The notes: a model not told the origin generated them from the sequence alone. Shown: positions 1 to 9,471, numbered from the stretch's first letter. The stretch is DNA of 55,591 nt from Alphaproteobacteria bacterium UBA6038 (GCA_002429315.1 DIZC01000041.1:1-55591), one strand, 5' to 3'. A program made the numbers and translations.

Positions 1-21
1 CTCCCGCTGAGCTACGCGCCC
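1..21 (-). tRNA. 5' fragment of a tRNA, possibly tRNA-Val
   Basis: Read on the minus strand, the first 21 bases give a 7-nt acceptor strand (GGGCGCG), the TA linker and the D-arm start GCTCAGCGGGAG, the standard 5' end of a tRNA. The anticodon and the 3' half lie off the contig, so identity is not decidable here. The acceptor and D-arm resemble alphaproteobacterial tRNA-Val as I remember it. The assembly break inside a tRNA suggests a repeated tRNA sequence. Confidence 0.75.
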
Positions 22-57
22 GATCCATCCGGCTATAGGGCTGCCGGCGGAAGCCCG

Positions 58-951
58 TCAAGCAAGCTCCGCGGGTGCCGCTGGCGGCAGCGCCACCAGC
101 TTGCGGTAGAGATGCCAGGTTGCGTGGCCCAGCACCGGCAGCACCACGATAAGTCCGATGAACAGTGGGACGGAGCCGAGCACCAGACCAGATGCAACGA
201 TCAGTCCCCATACGGCCATCGGCACCGGATTGGCAGCCACCGCGCGCACTGAGGTCTTGATTGCGGTATCGAGGCCGACGTCACGGTCCAACAGCAGCGG
301 AAACGACACGATGCTGATCGCCATCGCGACGACCGCAAACACGAAGCCCACCGCAATGCCGATCACCATCATGGCTCGGCCGGCGTTGGTGAAGAACACG
401 TCGTGAAGGAAAGCGGATACGGAAGTGGGCTCGGCCGGCCCGAGCGTGTTGGCGAAAATGCTCCACGCGGCATAAAGCCAGAAGAGGAAGATCGCGATCA
501 GGATTAGGCCGAGGACCAGGATCGCGCCGAACGCCGGCGCCTGGGCGACGTCGAATGCGTTCGCCCAGCTGACGTTTAGCCCCTGCTCGCGCCGGCGGCT
601 CATCTCGTAGAGTCCCACGGCGGCGAAAGGCCCAATCAGCGCAAAGCCCGAGGCCAGCGGAAACAGCAGCGGCAGCATGTCCAGCCCGAAGGCGAGCCGC
701 GCCAGCACCAGGCCCACCACGGCATAGATGGCACACAGAAAGATGACGTCGCTGCGGTAGGCGCCGAAATCTTCGAGGCCTTTCTTCAGAGCATCGCGCA
801 GATCGGCGGCGTCGATATGGCGCACGGCAGGCGCCGGCGAATGGATGGTGTCCTGGATGTGCTGCAGGGAACGGTAGGCCGAAGCCAGTCCGTGGGCCGC
901 TTGCACGACCTGCGCGCCCGTGTACTCGACGGGGTTCTTGATGGTCTCCAT
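58..951 (-). CDS. DUF2189-type integral membrane protein
   Basis: Protein of 297 residues with a soluble N-terminus of about 75 residues followed by roughly six hydrophobic segments in pairs, the layout of DUF2189 family membrane proteins of unknown function found in alphaproteobacteria. The start at 951 (METIKNPVEY) was chosen because GGGAGGA lies 8 nt upstream; the open frame runs further upstream, but that stretch is basic and unlike the family. The gene is a single transcription unit between the tRNA fragment and gph. No catalytic motif is visible. The family name is from recall of the fold pattern, not a search. Confidence 0.75.
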   Translation of the reverse strand: METIKNPVEYTGAQVVQAAHGLASAYRSLQHIQDTIHSPAPAVRHIDAADLRDALKKGLEDFGAYRSDVIFLCAIYAVVGLVLARLAFGLDMLPLLFPLASGFALIGPFAAVGLYEMSRRREQGLNVSWANAFDVAQAPAFGAILVLGLILIAIFLFWLYAAWSIFANTLGPAEPTSVSAFLHDVFFTNAGRAMMVIGIAVGFVFAVVAMAISIVSFPLLLDRDVGLDTAIKTSVRAVAANPVPMAVWGLIVASGLVLGSVPLFIGLIVVLPVLGHATWHLYRKLVALPPAAPAELA

Positions 952-1205
952 GGCCGATCCTCCCAATATCCGTATAGAGGATCGGGTTCGCCCGTGTTTT
1001 ATTCCGCGTTGGCCTTGAGCCGCGGGCGATCCCGCAATCTCTGCAGCCACCATACGCGCGTTTTTGCAACCGCGATACGCCCGCGGCGGACCCGAAACGA
1101 GCCCGCCGCGGAGTCCTGTTCAGGTGCCGGCGTGATTACCGGTGGCTGCCGAGGAAATGCGCAGTCGCTGCCAACCGCCAGGCATGACCGATCCGGGTAG
1201 CGAAT

Positions 1206-1874
1206 CTAAGAAAGCAATTCGGCCACCAGAGCCGGTATTTCGCAGAATTCGTCGATCACGACGTCTGCGCCCAAAGTCTGCGGCGGCTCGGGCGTGTACC
1301 CGTAGGACAAGAGAATGACCGGAATCTTCGCGGCGCGCGCGGTGGCGACATCCACCGCGCTGTCGCCGATCATAATCGTGCCACCCGCGGCCCCGCCCAG
1401 CTCCCGAACAACATGTTCGACAACGCGCGCATCGGGCTTGTTGCAGTCGTACCGGCCGGCGCCGCAGATCACGCCGAAATAATGCGACAGGTCCAGTGCC
1501 TCCAGAATGGGCTCCGTCAGCACCTGCGGCTTGTTGGTGAGCACGGCCATGCGCGCACCCTGGTGCCTCAGTTGCTCGAGCGTCTCCGCCACGCCGGGAA
1601 ACGGCCGGCTGCCGTCGGCGATGTGTGTGCGGTAATGCGCGATAAACCGGTCGATCAACGCAGGCAGCCGCTCGGGCGGCGCCCGTTCCCCGGTCGCTGC
1701 CATCGCCTGCTCGATCAGCGCCCGCGCGCCGTGGCCCACCATATGGCGCAAGGTTTGCGGATCGACCGTGGCGCGGCCCTCCGATACCAACACGGCGTTC
1801 AGGGCGCCAAGCAGGTCGGGGGCAGTGTCGACCAGGGTGCCGTCCAGGTCGAACAAGAGCGCGGGCGAAGACAT
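1206..1874 (-). CDS. gph: Phosphoglycolate phosphatase, HAD superfamily
   Basis: A 222-residue HAD-type hydrolase predicted to dephosphorylate 2-phosphoglycolate in the cytosol. Motif I is FDLDGTLVDTAPDL right after the N-terminus, with nucleophile Asp and acid/base Asp. An alpha-helical cap follows, then motif II in AVLTNKP, the motif III lysine near CNKPDAR, and motif IV in MIGDSAVDVATARAA. Length matches the Gph family. The start at 1874 (MSSPALLFD) places motif I at the usual position; the open frame extends 58 residues upstream with no family resemblance. Divergent from glmU with about 110 bp between them. Substrate specificity within HAD phosphatases is inferred. Confidence 0.85.
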   Translation of the reverse strand: MSSPALLFDLDGTLVDTAPDLLGALNAVLVSEGRATVDPQTLRHMVGHGARALIEQAMAATGERAPPERLPALIDRFIAHYRTHIADGSRPFPGVAETLEQLRHQGARMAVLTNKPQVLTEPILEALDLSHYFGVICGAGRYDCNKPDARVVEHVVRELGGAAGGTIMIGDSAVDVATARAAKIPVILLSYGYTPEPPQTLGADVVIDEFCEIPALVAELLS

Positions 1875-1987
1875 GATTCGCACACTGCCGGGGAACGCCA
1901 GAGGCGGCAACATCCGGTTGCAAATCGTCATTTTGCCGCAAATGAGGGCCATTGTATCGGCGCAGGGACCGAAACAACGAGTTAAAC

Positions 1988-3334
1988 GTGGCGGAGCGCG
2001 CAGGTATCGTGTTGGCGGCGGGCATCGGCAAGCGGATGAAATCCGCAAAACCGAAGGTGATGCATGCGGTCGCCGAGCGTCCCATTCTGGGCCATGTGAT
2101 CGCCGCGCTGCGCGAAGCTGGGATTTCGCGCATCGTGGTCGTGCGGTCGCCAGGCGCAGATTCGGTGCGCGAATATGCGGCGAACCTCGGCGTGGAGTCC
2201 GTCGTTCAGGAGCAGCAGCTCGGCACCGGTGATGCGGCGCGCGCCGCGCAACCCGCCCTGACCGGCTTCGACGGCACGCTCTTGATCAACAATGGCGACA
2301 TGCCGCTGGTCACGGGACGCACCTTGTCCGGCGCGCTGGATGCGGCAAAGGAAACAGGATTGGCGATCGTCGCCTTCCGGCCCGCCGATGCCACCGGATA
2401 CGGCCGCGTGATCTCCGACGCGAGCGGCCATCTCGACCGCATCGTGGAAGATCAGGATGCCGACGAGTCCGAGCGCGCGATCACGTTGTGCAATGCCGGC
2501 AGTGTGGTGGCCGACGCCCAAAGCTTCTTCCGCTGGGCGGCCAAGCTCGAAAAGAACAATGTGCAGAATGAGTATTATCTGACCGATGTTCCTGCGCTCG
2601 CGAAGTCCGAGGGTGTGGGTTGCGCCATCTACGAAGCCGATCCCATCGAGGTCATGGGGATGAACACCCGCGCCGAACTCGCCAGAGCCGAAGTGGAGAT
2701 GCAGAAGCGCTTGCGCGCACGAGCGCTGGACGCCGGCGCAGGAATGGTGGCGTCCGAAACTGTGTTCCTTTCATTTGATAGTGTCATCGAGGCGGATGCG
2801 CAGATCGGCCCATACGTGGTGTTCGGTCCCGGCGCGACGGTGCGGAGCGGGGCCGAGATTCGCGCGTTCTCGCATCTGGAGGGTTGCACCGTTGAGCGGG
2901 GTGCCATTGTGGGTCCCTATGCGCGGCTGCGGCCGGGCGCGGTCATCGAAGAGGATGTTCACATCGGCAATTTCGTCGAGGTGAAGAATTCACGCGTGGA
3001 AAAGGGCGCCAAAGCCAATCACCTCACCTACCTCGGTGATACACGCGTGGGTGCCGGCGCGAACATCGGCGCGGGCACCATCACCTGCAATTACGATGGA
3101 TTCGACAAGCACCGTACCGAGATCGGCGCCCGCGCGTTCATCGGCTCAAACACCGCGCTGGTTGCGCCGGTGACGGTGGAAGACGGCGCCTATGTGGGTG
3201 CCGGCAGCGTAATCACCGAGCGCGTGTCGAAAGACGCGCTGGCGCTCACGCGCGCCGGGCAGGCAGAGAAAGCCGGTTGGGCGGAGAAATTCCGTACACG
3301 GAAGAGAGCCGAAAAAGCGGCGAAGGGAAAGTAG
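1988..3334 (+). CDS. glmU: Bifunctional UDP-N-acetylglucosamine pyrophosphorylase / glucosamine-1-phosphate N-acetyltransferase
   Basis: Makes UDP-GlcNAc for peptidoglycan and LPS: acetylates glucosamine-1-P, then uridylylates GlcNAc-1-P. The N-terminal nucleotidyltransferase domain begins with LAAGIGKRMKS (family LAAGxGTRMxS; Thr is Lys here) and has QLGTGDA and NGDMPL. From about residue 245 the left-handed beta-helix hexapeptide repeats run to the C-terminal region with ANIGAGTITCNYDG. The GTG at 1988 gives 448 residues, the family length; a TTG at 1952 is a possible longer start, and neither has a strong ribosome site. Stops 2 bp before glmS, so the two are probably one operon for amino-sugar precursor synthesis. 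Confidence 0.95.
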   Translation: MAERAGIVLAAGIGKRMKSAKPKVMHAVAERPILGHVIAALREAGISRIVVVRSPGADSVREYAANLGVESVVQEQQLGTGDAARAAQPALTGFDGTLLINNGDMPLVTGRTLSGALDAAKETGLAIVAFRPADATGYGRVISDASGHLDRIVEDQDADESERAITLCNAGSVVADAQSFFRWAAKLEKNNVQNEYYLTDVPALAKSEGVGCAIYEADPIEVMGMNTRAELARAEVEMQKRLRARALDAGAGMVASETVFLSFDSVIEADAQIGPYVVFGPGATVRSGAEIRAFSHLEGCTVERGAIVGPYARLRPGAVIEEDVHIGNFVEVKNSRVEKGAKANHLTYLGDTRVGAGANIGAGTITCNYDGFDKHRTEIGARAFIGSNTALVAPVTVEDGAYVGAGSVITERVSKDALALTRAGQAEKAGWAEKFRTRKRAEKAAKGK

Positions 3335-3336
3335 CC

Positions 3337-5166
3337 ATGTGCGGCATTGTCGGGATCGCGGGCACGGGCGACGCAGCGCCGGTCATTCTCGAGGCGTTGA
3401 AGCGGCTCGAATATCGCGGCTACGATTCCGCCGGCATCGCGACCTTGGTGAACGGCCAGATCGAACGCAGGCGCACGCCGGGCAAGTTGTCCAAACTCGG
3501 CGAGGCTTTGCGCGAACAGCCCCTGTCCGGTGTCACCGGCATCGGCCACACGCGCTGGGCAACGCATGGCGCGCCCACCGAATCCAACGCCCATCCACAT
3601 GCCTCGGCGCGCGTCGCGCTGGTGCATAACGGCATCATCGAGAACTTCCGCGAGTTGCGCGAAGAGCTGGCGGCGAAAGGCCACAAATTCGAGTCCGAAA
3701 CCGACACGGAAGTGGCGGTGCATCTGGTGACGGAATATCTCGATCAGGGGCTCGATCCGGCCCATGCCGCGATGGAGGCGGCGAAGCGGCTGACAGGGGC
3801 GTACGCCATCGCCATGATCTTCAGCGGCGAAGAGCGTCTCGTCATCGGCGTGCGCCGCGGCAGCCCGCTCGCGGTGGGCTACGGCGCGAACGAAGGCTAT
3901 CTCGGCTCCGACGCCATTGCGCTCGCCCCGTTCACCAACCGCGTGTCTTATTTAGAAGACGGCGACGTGGCTGTGATCCGCGGGCCCGAGATTCGCATCT
4001 TCGACAGCGAAGGCCGGCCGGCAAACCGCGAGGTCAAGATCACCAACGCGTCGGCCGGGCTGGTGGACAAGGGCGGCTACCGTCATTTCATGGCAAAAGA
4101 GATTCATGAGCAGCCGGAAGTTGTCAGCCACACGCTGTCGCACTATCTCGATCCAGCAACGCGCGCGGTGACTTTGCGCGATCCCGCGGTGCTCCAGGTT
4201 CTCACGCGCGCCACGCGCCTCACCATCTCTGCGTGTGGCACTGCCTTCTATGCCGGCCTCGTTGGCAAATACTGGTTCGAGAAGCTGGCGCGGCTTCCGG
4301 TGGAGGCGGATGTGGCCTCCGAATTACGCTACCGCGATCCGGTGTATTCCGGCGACGGCGTGGCGCTGTTCATTTCGCAGTCCGGCGAAACCGCCGATAC
4401 TCTGGCAGCGCTGCGCGACGCGAAAGAGAAGGGCCAAACCACGATCGCCATCGTGAACGTGCCGGAAAGCACGATTGCGCGCGAAGCGGACATCGTTCTG
4501 CCGACCTTCGCCGGGCCGGAGATCGGTGTCGCTTCGACCAAGGCGTTCACCTGCCAACTCGCGGTGCTGGTGTGTCTCGCGATTGCCGCGGGCCGGGCGC
4601 GCGGCGCACTGTCCGCAGACGAGGAGCATGTGCATGTCGGCTCCCTGCTTGAGATTCCGCGCCACATGGTGGATGCACTGAAGCAGGAGCGCCGCATCGA
4701 AGCGCTGGGACAGGAGATGGCGCGGGCGCGCGACGTACTCTATCTCGGCCGCGGCGTGAACTTTCCCATTTCGCTGGAAGGCGCGCTGAAGCTGAAGGAG
4801 ATTTCCTACATCCATGCCGAGGGCTATGCCGCCGGCGAAATGAAGCACGGACCCATCGCACTGATCGACGAGAACATGCCGGTGGTGGTGATTGCGCCCT
4901 GCGATCCGCTGTTCGAGAAGACTATCTCAAACATGCAGGAGGTGATGGCGCGCGGCGGCCGCGTGATTCTGGTGTCAGACAAGCGGGGCATCGAACAGGC
5001 GGGCGAGCGGGTGTGGAGCAGCATCGAGGTGCCTACGACCGATTGGCTGATCGCGCCTCTGCTGCACGCGATTCCGATGCAATTGCTCGCCTATCACACC
5101 GCCGTTGCCAAGGGCACCGATGTCGACCAACCCCGAAACCTCGCCAAGTCGGTGACGGTGGAGTGA
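3337..5166 (+). CDS. glmS: Glutamine-fructose-6-phosphate transaminase (isomerizing)
   Basis: Converts fructose-6-P and glutamine to glucosamine-6-P, the entry step to UDP-GlcNAc. The protein starts MCGIVGIAG, so Cys2 becomes the N-terminal nucleophile of the glutaminase domain after Met removal; GHTRWATHG and HNGIIENF follow. Two SIS isomerase domains occupy about residues 285-600 (SACGTAFYAG, SQSGETADT, ASTKAFTCQ) and the C-terminus is DQPRNLAKSVTVE as in the family. 609 residues, the normal length. The start is fixed by Cys2 and by AAGGGAAAG upstream; the frame stays open 20 residues further into glmU but that extension would block catalysis. Confidence 0.97.
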   Translation: MCGIVGIAGTGDAAPVILEALKRLEYRGYDSAGIATLVNGQIERRRTPGKLSKLGEALREQPLSGVTGIGHTRWATHGAPTESNAHPHASARVALVHNGIIENFRELREELAAKGHKFESETDTEVAVHLVTEYLDQGLDPAHAAMEAAKRLTGAYAIAMIFSGEERLVIGVRRGSPLAVGYGANEGYLGSDAIALAPFTNRVSYLEDGDVAVIRGPEIRIFDSEGRPANREVKITNASAGLVDKGGYRHFMAKEIHEQPEVVSHTLSHYLDPATRAVTLRDPAVLQVLTRATRLTISACGTAFYAGLVGKYWFEKLARLPVEADVASELRYRDPVYSGDGVALFISQSGETADTLAALRDAKEKGQTTIAIVNVPESTIAREADIVLPTFAGPEIGVASTKAFTCQLAVLVCLAIAAGRARGALSADEEHVHVGSLLEIPRHMVDALKQERRIEALGQEMARARDVLYLGRGVNFPISLEGALKLKEISYIHAEGYAAGEMKHGPIALIDENMPVVVIAPCDPLFEKTISNMQEVMARGGRVILVSDKRGIEQAGERVWSSIEVPTTDWLIAPLLHAIPMQLLAYHTAVAKGTDVDQPRNLAKSVTVE

Positions 5167-5201
5167 TTTTGGGCGACCGGCTCGCAATCGCAGAATAATC
5201 T

Positions 5202-6254
5202 TCAAATATATTTCTTGTCGATTGTGATTAGCGGGTTCGGCAACGGCGCGCCGCGCGGCGTGGAGGGGCAAATTTCATAAGATTGGGAAACGATGCGGTC
5301 CAGATCAGGGCCCAGCTGCCGGGCAATAGCTTCGTTCTGCTCGCGCCGCAGCCCAGAATCGAGCGAGACATTGGGGTCTTTCGCGTTTTGCCGGAACAGC
5401 GGTCCTGCTACCAACTCCGCCAATTTTTCGCTGCCCATATTCAGTGAGAGAAACTCGTCGAGCCGAGTTAACGTCTCCAAAGGATTGGCGAGAAAGGCAT
5501 CGCAGTCCAGCGAGCGGGCACGCGCTTGCACCAATCGCCAACTGCGGACGAACTCCGCGATCTGCATGTGCCAAACCAGCGCGGCAAGCTCCAGGTCGGA
5601 CAGCGATAGAAGTTTGCGCGGCGGCCATTGCGCCGGCATGTGGCCATCGCCGAGAAGGGCAATGAACATTCTGCGGACATATTTCCGGCCCTCTTCGCCG
5701 AGCTTTGCTGTCGAGATCAGAAAACTGCGGCAGTCCGAATATAGAAACAGCATTGCGCCTGCCGTTTGCGTTGCCGCATCGCGCAAGAGCACGTTGGCGG
5801 CCGGGGCAGGCTTCACCGTTACGGCAAGGGCGGGCGACCTCTTTGGCGCCAGCAAATGGAAGATTAATTTTGGAATGTCACTGAACGCTGGTCTTCGGAC
5901 GAAAAGCCCGCCGCGCTTGGCGTCCGCGGCATCCACCAGGATCTGCGGTTCGCAAAGCGATAAATTGTTGGCGGAGTCGTTGAGAGCCTGGGCAAGCAGC
6001 GTCGAGCAGCAGAAGCCCGTATGCCAGATGAAATTCAATTTCGGTTTTTGCTGCGGGAGAATGGAAAGCAAGGATGATGCGCTGGCGCTTCGTTTTTCCA
6101 GGGCGGCGCGGTCCCACCGATGATCCAGAAACGTCTGGCCAGCGATCGTAGCGAAGTCAGCTTTGATGAAGCTGAAATTCGCTGATGCGGCGTCGAAACG
6201 CTCGGGAAACCAATCCGCACTGGCGAGCAACGTATAGCTGGCGTTTTCGCTCAC
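5202..6254 (-). CDS. Sulfotransferase-like P-loop protein
   Basis: 350-residue cytosolic protein. The segment FIWHTGFCCSTLLAQAL near residue 75 fits the 5'-phosphosulfate-binding loop of the sulfotransferase superfamily (basic or small residues followed by Ser-Thr-Leu), and a later segment LFLYSDCRSFLIS resembles the 3'-phosphate region. Start chosen at GTG 6254, with AAGGGA 8 nt upstream; a TTG one codon earlier is equally in frame. It is divergent from the oxygenase gene at 6358 with about 100 bp between, which suggests shared regulation. The acceptor is unknown. GC and codon use look slightly lower than its neighbours, compatible with a variable gene. Confidence 0.65.
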   Translation of the reverse strand: MSENASYTLLASADWFPERFDAASANFSFIKADFATIAGQTFLDHRWDRAALEKRSASASSLLSILPQQKPKLNFIWHTGFCCSTLLAQALNDSANNLSLCEPQILVDAADAKRGGLFVRRPAFSDIPKLIFHLLAPKRSPALAVTVKPAPAANVLLRDAATQTAGAMLFLYSDCRSFLISTAKLGEEGRKYVRRMFIALLGDGHMPAQWPPRKLLSLSDLELAALVWHMQIAEFVRSWRLVQARARSLDCDAFLANPLETLTRLDEFLSLNMGSEKLAELVAGPLFRQNAKDPNVSLDSGLRREQNEAIARQLGPDLDRIVSQSYEICPSTPRGAPLPNPLITIDKKYI

Positions 6255-6357
6255 CAAGCAGATCCCTTTTGAGAGGCTAACTCAATGCAAGCGCACAATA
6301 GGGGGTGGTAGCCCTGCATGGGTATATCTAGAATGCGGCCTTGCTGGCGAGGCAAAA

Positions 6358-7377
6358 ATGAATGTCGGACAGGAGGAGCTCGAGAGAACAGCCAGAGCTG
6401 GCGACGTGGATGCCTTGCTAGCGCTGGGGCGGCGCTCGGAAGCACAAAAGAATAATCAGTCAGCACGCGGCTGGTTCGCCCTCGGTGCCAAGGCCGGGAG
6501 TGTAGAGTCTTTGCGTCTGCTCGCCATCAATCTCTTGACACAAGAACCTGTTGTTGCCGCCGACGGGGTCAACATGATCCGCGCGGCTGCCGATAGGGGA
6601 GATGCGGAAGCGGCGCATGTCTGCGCCGTACTTGCCGCGCAGGACGAAGCACTTGAGAACCGCTGGGAAATCGCACAGCAGTGCCTGCGGCATGCCGCAG
6701 AGCGAGGCTGGTCTCTTGCTGAGGCCGAACTCGATTTTCTTCGCGGAGAGCCGGTTGAAACGGCCGCTGCGCAACCGTGCGAAGTTTTCCAAACACCCCC
6801 TGTGCTGGTTTTCGAATCGTTTGTTGCTGCTGCCGTCTGCAATTGGCTTGTCGAGCGAGCGCGTCCCCGTCTAGAGCGCGCACGAGTATATGATCGGGGC
6901 ACCGGTAGCGGGCGTTTGGAGCAGGCCCGCAACAACAGTTCTGCTGAATTCGATGTTGCGCATTCCGACATCCCTTTGATGCGGGTACGCGCCCGTATTT
7001 TGGCAAGCATCGGCATTCCTGATTTGAAGCCGGAGACGCCGAGCGTGTTGCACTATGCTCCGGGCCAGCACTTCGAGCCACACGTGGACTTTTTGGATCC
7101 CTCGGAACCTGGTTACCTGCAGGACCTGCAAAAAAATGGGCAGCGAGCGGCAACTTTTCTGCTTTATCTCAACGATGATTACGAGGGCGGGGAAACGGCT
7201 TTTCCAAGCCTGTCCTGGCAGTACAAAGGGCGCAAGGGGGACGCGCTGCTGTTCTGGAATGTCGATTCGTCCGGCGTTCCCGATCAGCGCATGATTCATG
7301 CTGGCCGGCCACCTACGAGCGGCGAGAAGTGGGTGTTCTCGCAATGGCTGCGGCAACCCTATGCTAGTCTAGCCTGA
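6358..7377 (+). CDS. Sel1/TPR-like N-terminal region fused to a 2OG-Fe(II) oxygenase (prolyl 4-hydroxylase type)
   Basis: 339 residues. The first 130 form helical Sel1-like repeats (ALGRRSEAQ..ARGWFALGAKAG, MIRAAADRGDAEAA, LRHAAERGWSLAEAEL). The C-terminal half is a prolyl-4-hydroxylase alpha-subunit-type double-stranded beta-helix: iron ligands His242 and Asp244 in APGQHFEPHVDF, distal His314 in RMIHAGRP and the 2-oxoglutarate-binding Lys324 in SGEKWVFSQW. All catalytic residues are present, so an active hydroxylase is likely; the substrate is unknown. GGCGAGG precedes the ATG. Its stop overlaps the rpiA start by one base (TGATG), so the two may be coupled, while the sulfotransferase diverges upstream. 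Confidence 0.85.
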   Translation: MNVGQEELERTARAGDVDALLALGRRSEAQKNNQSARGWFALGAKAGSVESLRLLAINLLTQEPVVAADGVNMIRAAADRGDAEAAHVCAVLAAQDEALENRWEIAQQCLRHAAERGWSLAEAELDFLRGEPVETAAAQPCEVFQTPPVLVFESFVAAAVCNWLVERARPRLERARVYDRGTGSGRLEQARNNSSAEFDVAHSDIPLMRVRARILASIGIPDLKPETPSVLHYAPGQHFEPHVDFLDPSEPGYLQDLQKNGQRAATFLLYLNDDYEGGETAFPSLSWQYKGRKGDALLFWNVDSSGVPDQRMIHAGRPPTSGEKWVFSQWLRQPYASLA

Positions 7378-8099
7378 TGGCTGTCGATTCTTCCGCCCTT
7401 AAGCGCGCGGCGGCGGCGCGGGCGCTCGACTTTGTCCAGGACGGCATGAAGCTGGGCCTTGGCACCGGCACCACCGCCGACGCATTTCTCGACGTGCTGG
7501 CGCCGCGCGTCCGCGGCGGGCTCACCGTCACCGGCGCTGCCACCTCCGAGCGCACCGCCATTAAGGCCAGGACTCTCGGCATTCCGGTTGCGCCGCTCGA
7601 GCAGCTTGCGCCCCTCGATCTCACCGTCGACGGGGCTGACGAAACGGACCGCGCGCTCAATCTCATCAAGGGCGGCGGCGGCGCACTGCTCCGCGAGAAG
7701 ATCGTGGCGAATTCATCCAAGCGCATGGTGGTCGTGTGCGACGGCACCAAGCTGGTGGAGCGATTGGGCCGCTTCCCGCTGCCGGTCGAGGTGACGGAGT
7801 TCGGCCATGCAGTGACTGCACGCGGGCTGGCGGAATGCGCCGGCGATCTGGGCTACGGCCATGCACCGATCACACTGCGCTTGAGCGAAGGCGCACCGTA
7901 CAAGACCGACGGCGGCAACGTGATCTATGATTGCGCCTTCGGCCCAATACGAAATGCCGCAACGCTCGCCGTGACCTTGAAGGCCATCACCGGCGTGGTG
8001 GAGCACGGCTTGTTCATTGGCCTTGCCACCACGCTTGTCGTGGCGCACGCGCCGGAGGACATCGAAATCGTTGAACGGAAATCCCATGCCGAACTATGA
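7377..8099 (+). CDS. rpiA: Ribose-5-phosphate isomerase A
   Basis: Interconverts ribose-5-P and ribulose-5-P in the pentose phosphate pathway. Family motifs are clear: GLGTGTTADAFLDVL for phosphate binding, the catalytic region DGADETDRALNLIKGGGGALLREKI, and SGxV-like NVIYDCAFG near the C-terminus. 240 residues, slightly longer than the E. coli enzyme. The gene overlaps its upstream neighbour by 1 nt and the downstream gor by 14 nt, an arrangement that points to translational coupling and one transcript. The pairing of a pentose-phosphate enzyme with glutathione reductase fits NADPH-linked redox metabolism, which is inference. Confidence 0.96.
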   Translation: MAVDSSALKRAAAARALDFVQDGMKLGLGTGTTADAFLDVLAPRVRGGLTVTGAATSERTAIKARTLGIPVAPLEQLAPLDLTVDGADETDRALNLIKGGGGALLREKIVANSSKRMVVVCDGTKLVERLGRFPLPVEVTEFGHAVTARGLAECAGDLGYGHAPITLRLSEGAPYKTDGGNVIYDCAFGPIRNAATLAVTLKAITGVVEHGLFIGLATTLVVAHAPEDIEIVERKSHAEL

Positions 8100-9471
8100 T
8101 TTCGATCTTTTCGTGATCGGCGGCGGCTCGGGCGGCGTGCGGGCGAGCCGGATGGCGGCGCTGGCCGGCAAGCGCGTCGCGATCGCGGAGGAATATCAGT
8201 TCGGTGGCACCTGCGTAATCCGCGGCTGCATCCCGAAGAAGCTGTTCGTGTACGCCGCGCAGTACGGCGAGGATTTCGAGGACGCCGCCGGCTTCGGCTG
8301 GACCGTGCCGGAGCGGCATTTCGACTGGACGATGCTCGTCGCGAACAAGGACAAGGAGATCGCGCGGCTGTCCGACCTTTATGTGCAGAACGTGAAGAAA
8401 GCCGGCGTGGAAATCTTCTATGACCGCGCCGAACTCAACGATGCGCACACGGTGCATCTTCGGAAGAGCGGCAAGCGATTCACGGCGGAACATGTTCTGA
8501 TCGCCACCGGCGGAAGGCCGTCGCGTGACGCGCTCGACATTCCCGGAGTCGAGCACTGCATCTCGTCCAACGAGGCCTTCTATCTGAAAAACCTGCCGCG
8601 GCGGGTGATCGTCGTGGGCGGCGGATACATCGCAGTGGAATTCGCACACATTTTCCACGGCCTCGGCTGCGATGCCACGCTCGTTTATCGGGGCCCGAAG
8701 GTGCTGCGCGGCTTCGACGAGGACATGCGCGATTGTCTGATGGCCGAGATGAAGAAGACTGGGTTGCGAGTCCTCTGCAATCGCAATTTCACGCGCATCG
8801 ACAAACGCCGCGACGAGTTGTTCGCTTTCACCGACCACAACGAGGTATTGGAAGCAGATACGATCATGCTGGCGGTGGGACGCAGGCCGAACACCGATGG
8901 GCTTGGCCTGGAGAGCGCCGGCGTCGGACTCGGAAAAAAGGGCGAGGTGATGGTCGACGAATTCTCGCGAAGCAATGTGCCGAACATCTTTGCGATCGGC
9001 GACGTGACCAACCGGCTGCAACTCACGCCGGTGGCTATCCACGACGCGATGTGTTTCGCCCGCACGGTGTTCGAGAACGCGCCCACGCCTGTGGACCACC
9101 ATCTGGTGCCGACGGCGGTGTTCAGCCGGCCGGAGATCGCCAGTGTCGGCCGCACGGAAGAAAGGGCGCTGGAGGCAGGCTACGCGATCGATATCTATAA
9201 ATCCACTTTCCGGCCGCTGAAGCACACCTTGTCGGGCCGCGATACACGCTCGCAGTTCAAGCTGGTGGTCGACGCCAAAACGGAGCGGGTCCTGGGCTGC
9301 CACATTTTCGGTTTCGACGCCGCCGAGATCATCCAGATCGTGGCCGTGGCGCTGAAGATTGGCGCGACAAAGACGCAGTTCGACGCCACCATTGCCCTGC
9401 ATCCCACGGCAGCTGAGGAACTCGTCACGATGCGAGGAAAGGCCTATTCGAGAGCCCCCAAAGCGGCGTGA
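8086..9471 (+). CDS. gor: Glutathione-disulfide reductase
   Basis: FAD-dependent cytosolic enzyme reducing GSSG with NADPH; 461 residues. FAD-binding motif FVIGGGSGGVRASR at the N-terminus, redox-active disulfide in GGTCVIRGCIPKKLF, the NADPH Rossmann motif VVGGGYIAVEFAHIF, second FAD motif NIFAIGDVTNR, and the dimer-interface active-site HPTAAEE near the C-terminus. The GGTCVIRGC signature separates glutathione reductase from lipoamide dehydrogenase and mercuric reductase. The start at 8086 lies inside rpiA and is fixed by the conserved N-terminus MPNYDFDLFVIGGG; the frame remains open upstream within rpiA without resemblance. Confidence 0.95.
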   Translation: MPNYDFDLFVIGGGSGGVRASRMAALAGKRVAIAEEYQFGGTCVIRGCIPKKLFVYAAQYGEDFEDAAGFGWTVPERHFDWTMLVANKDKEIARLSDLYVQNVKKAGVEIFYDRAELNDAHTVHLRKSGKRFTAEHVLIATGGRPSRDALDIPGVEHCISSNEAFYLKNLPRRVIVVGGGYIAVEFAHIFHGLGCDATLVYRGPKVLRGFDEDMRDCLMAEMKKTGLRVLCNRNFTRIDKRRDELFAFTDHNEVLEADTIMLAVGRRPNTDGLGLESAGVGLGKKGEVMVDEFSRSNVPNIFAIGDVTNRLQLTPVAIHDAMCFARTVFENAPTPVDHHLVPTAVFSRPEIASVGRTEERALEAGYAIDIYKSTFRPLKHTLSGRDTRSQFKLVVDAKTERVLGCHIFGFDAAEIIQIVAVALKIGATKTQFDATIALHPTAAEELVTMRGKAYSRAPKAA

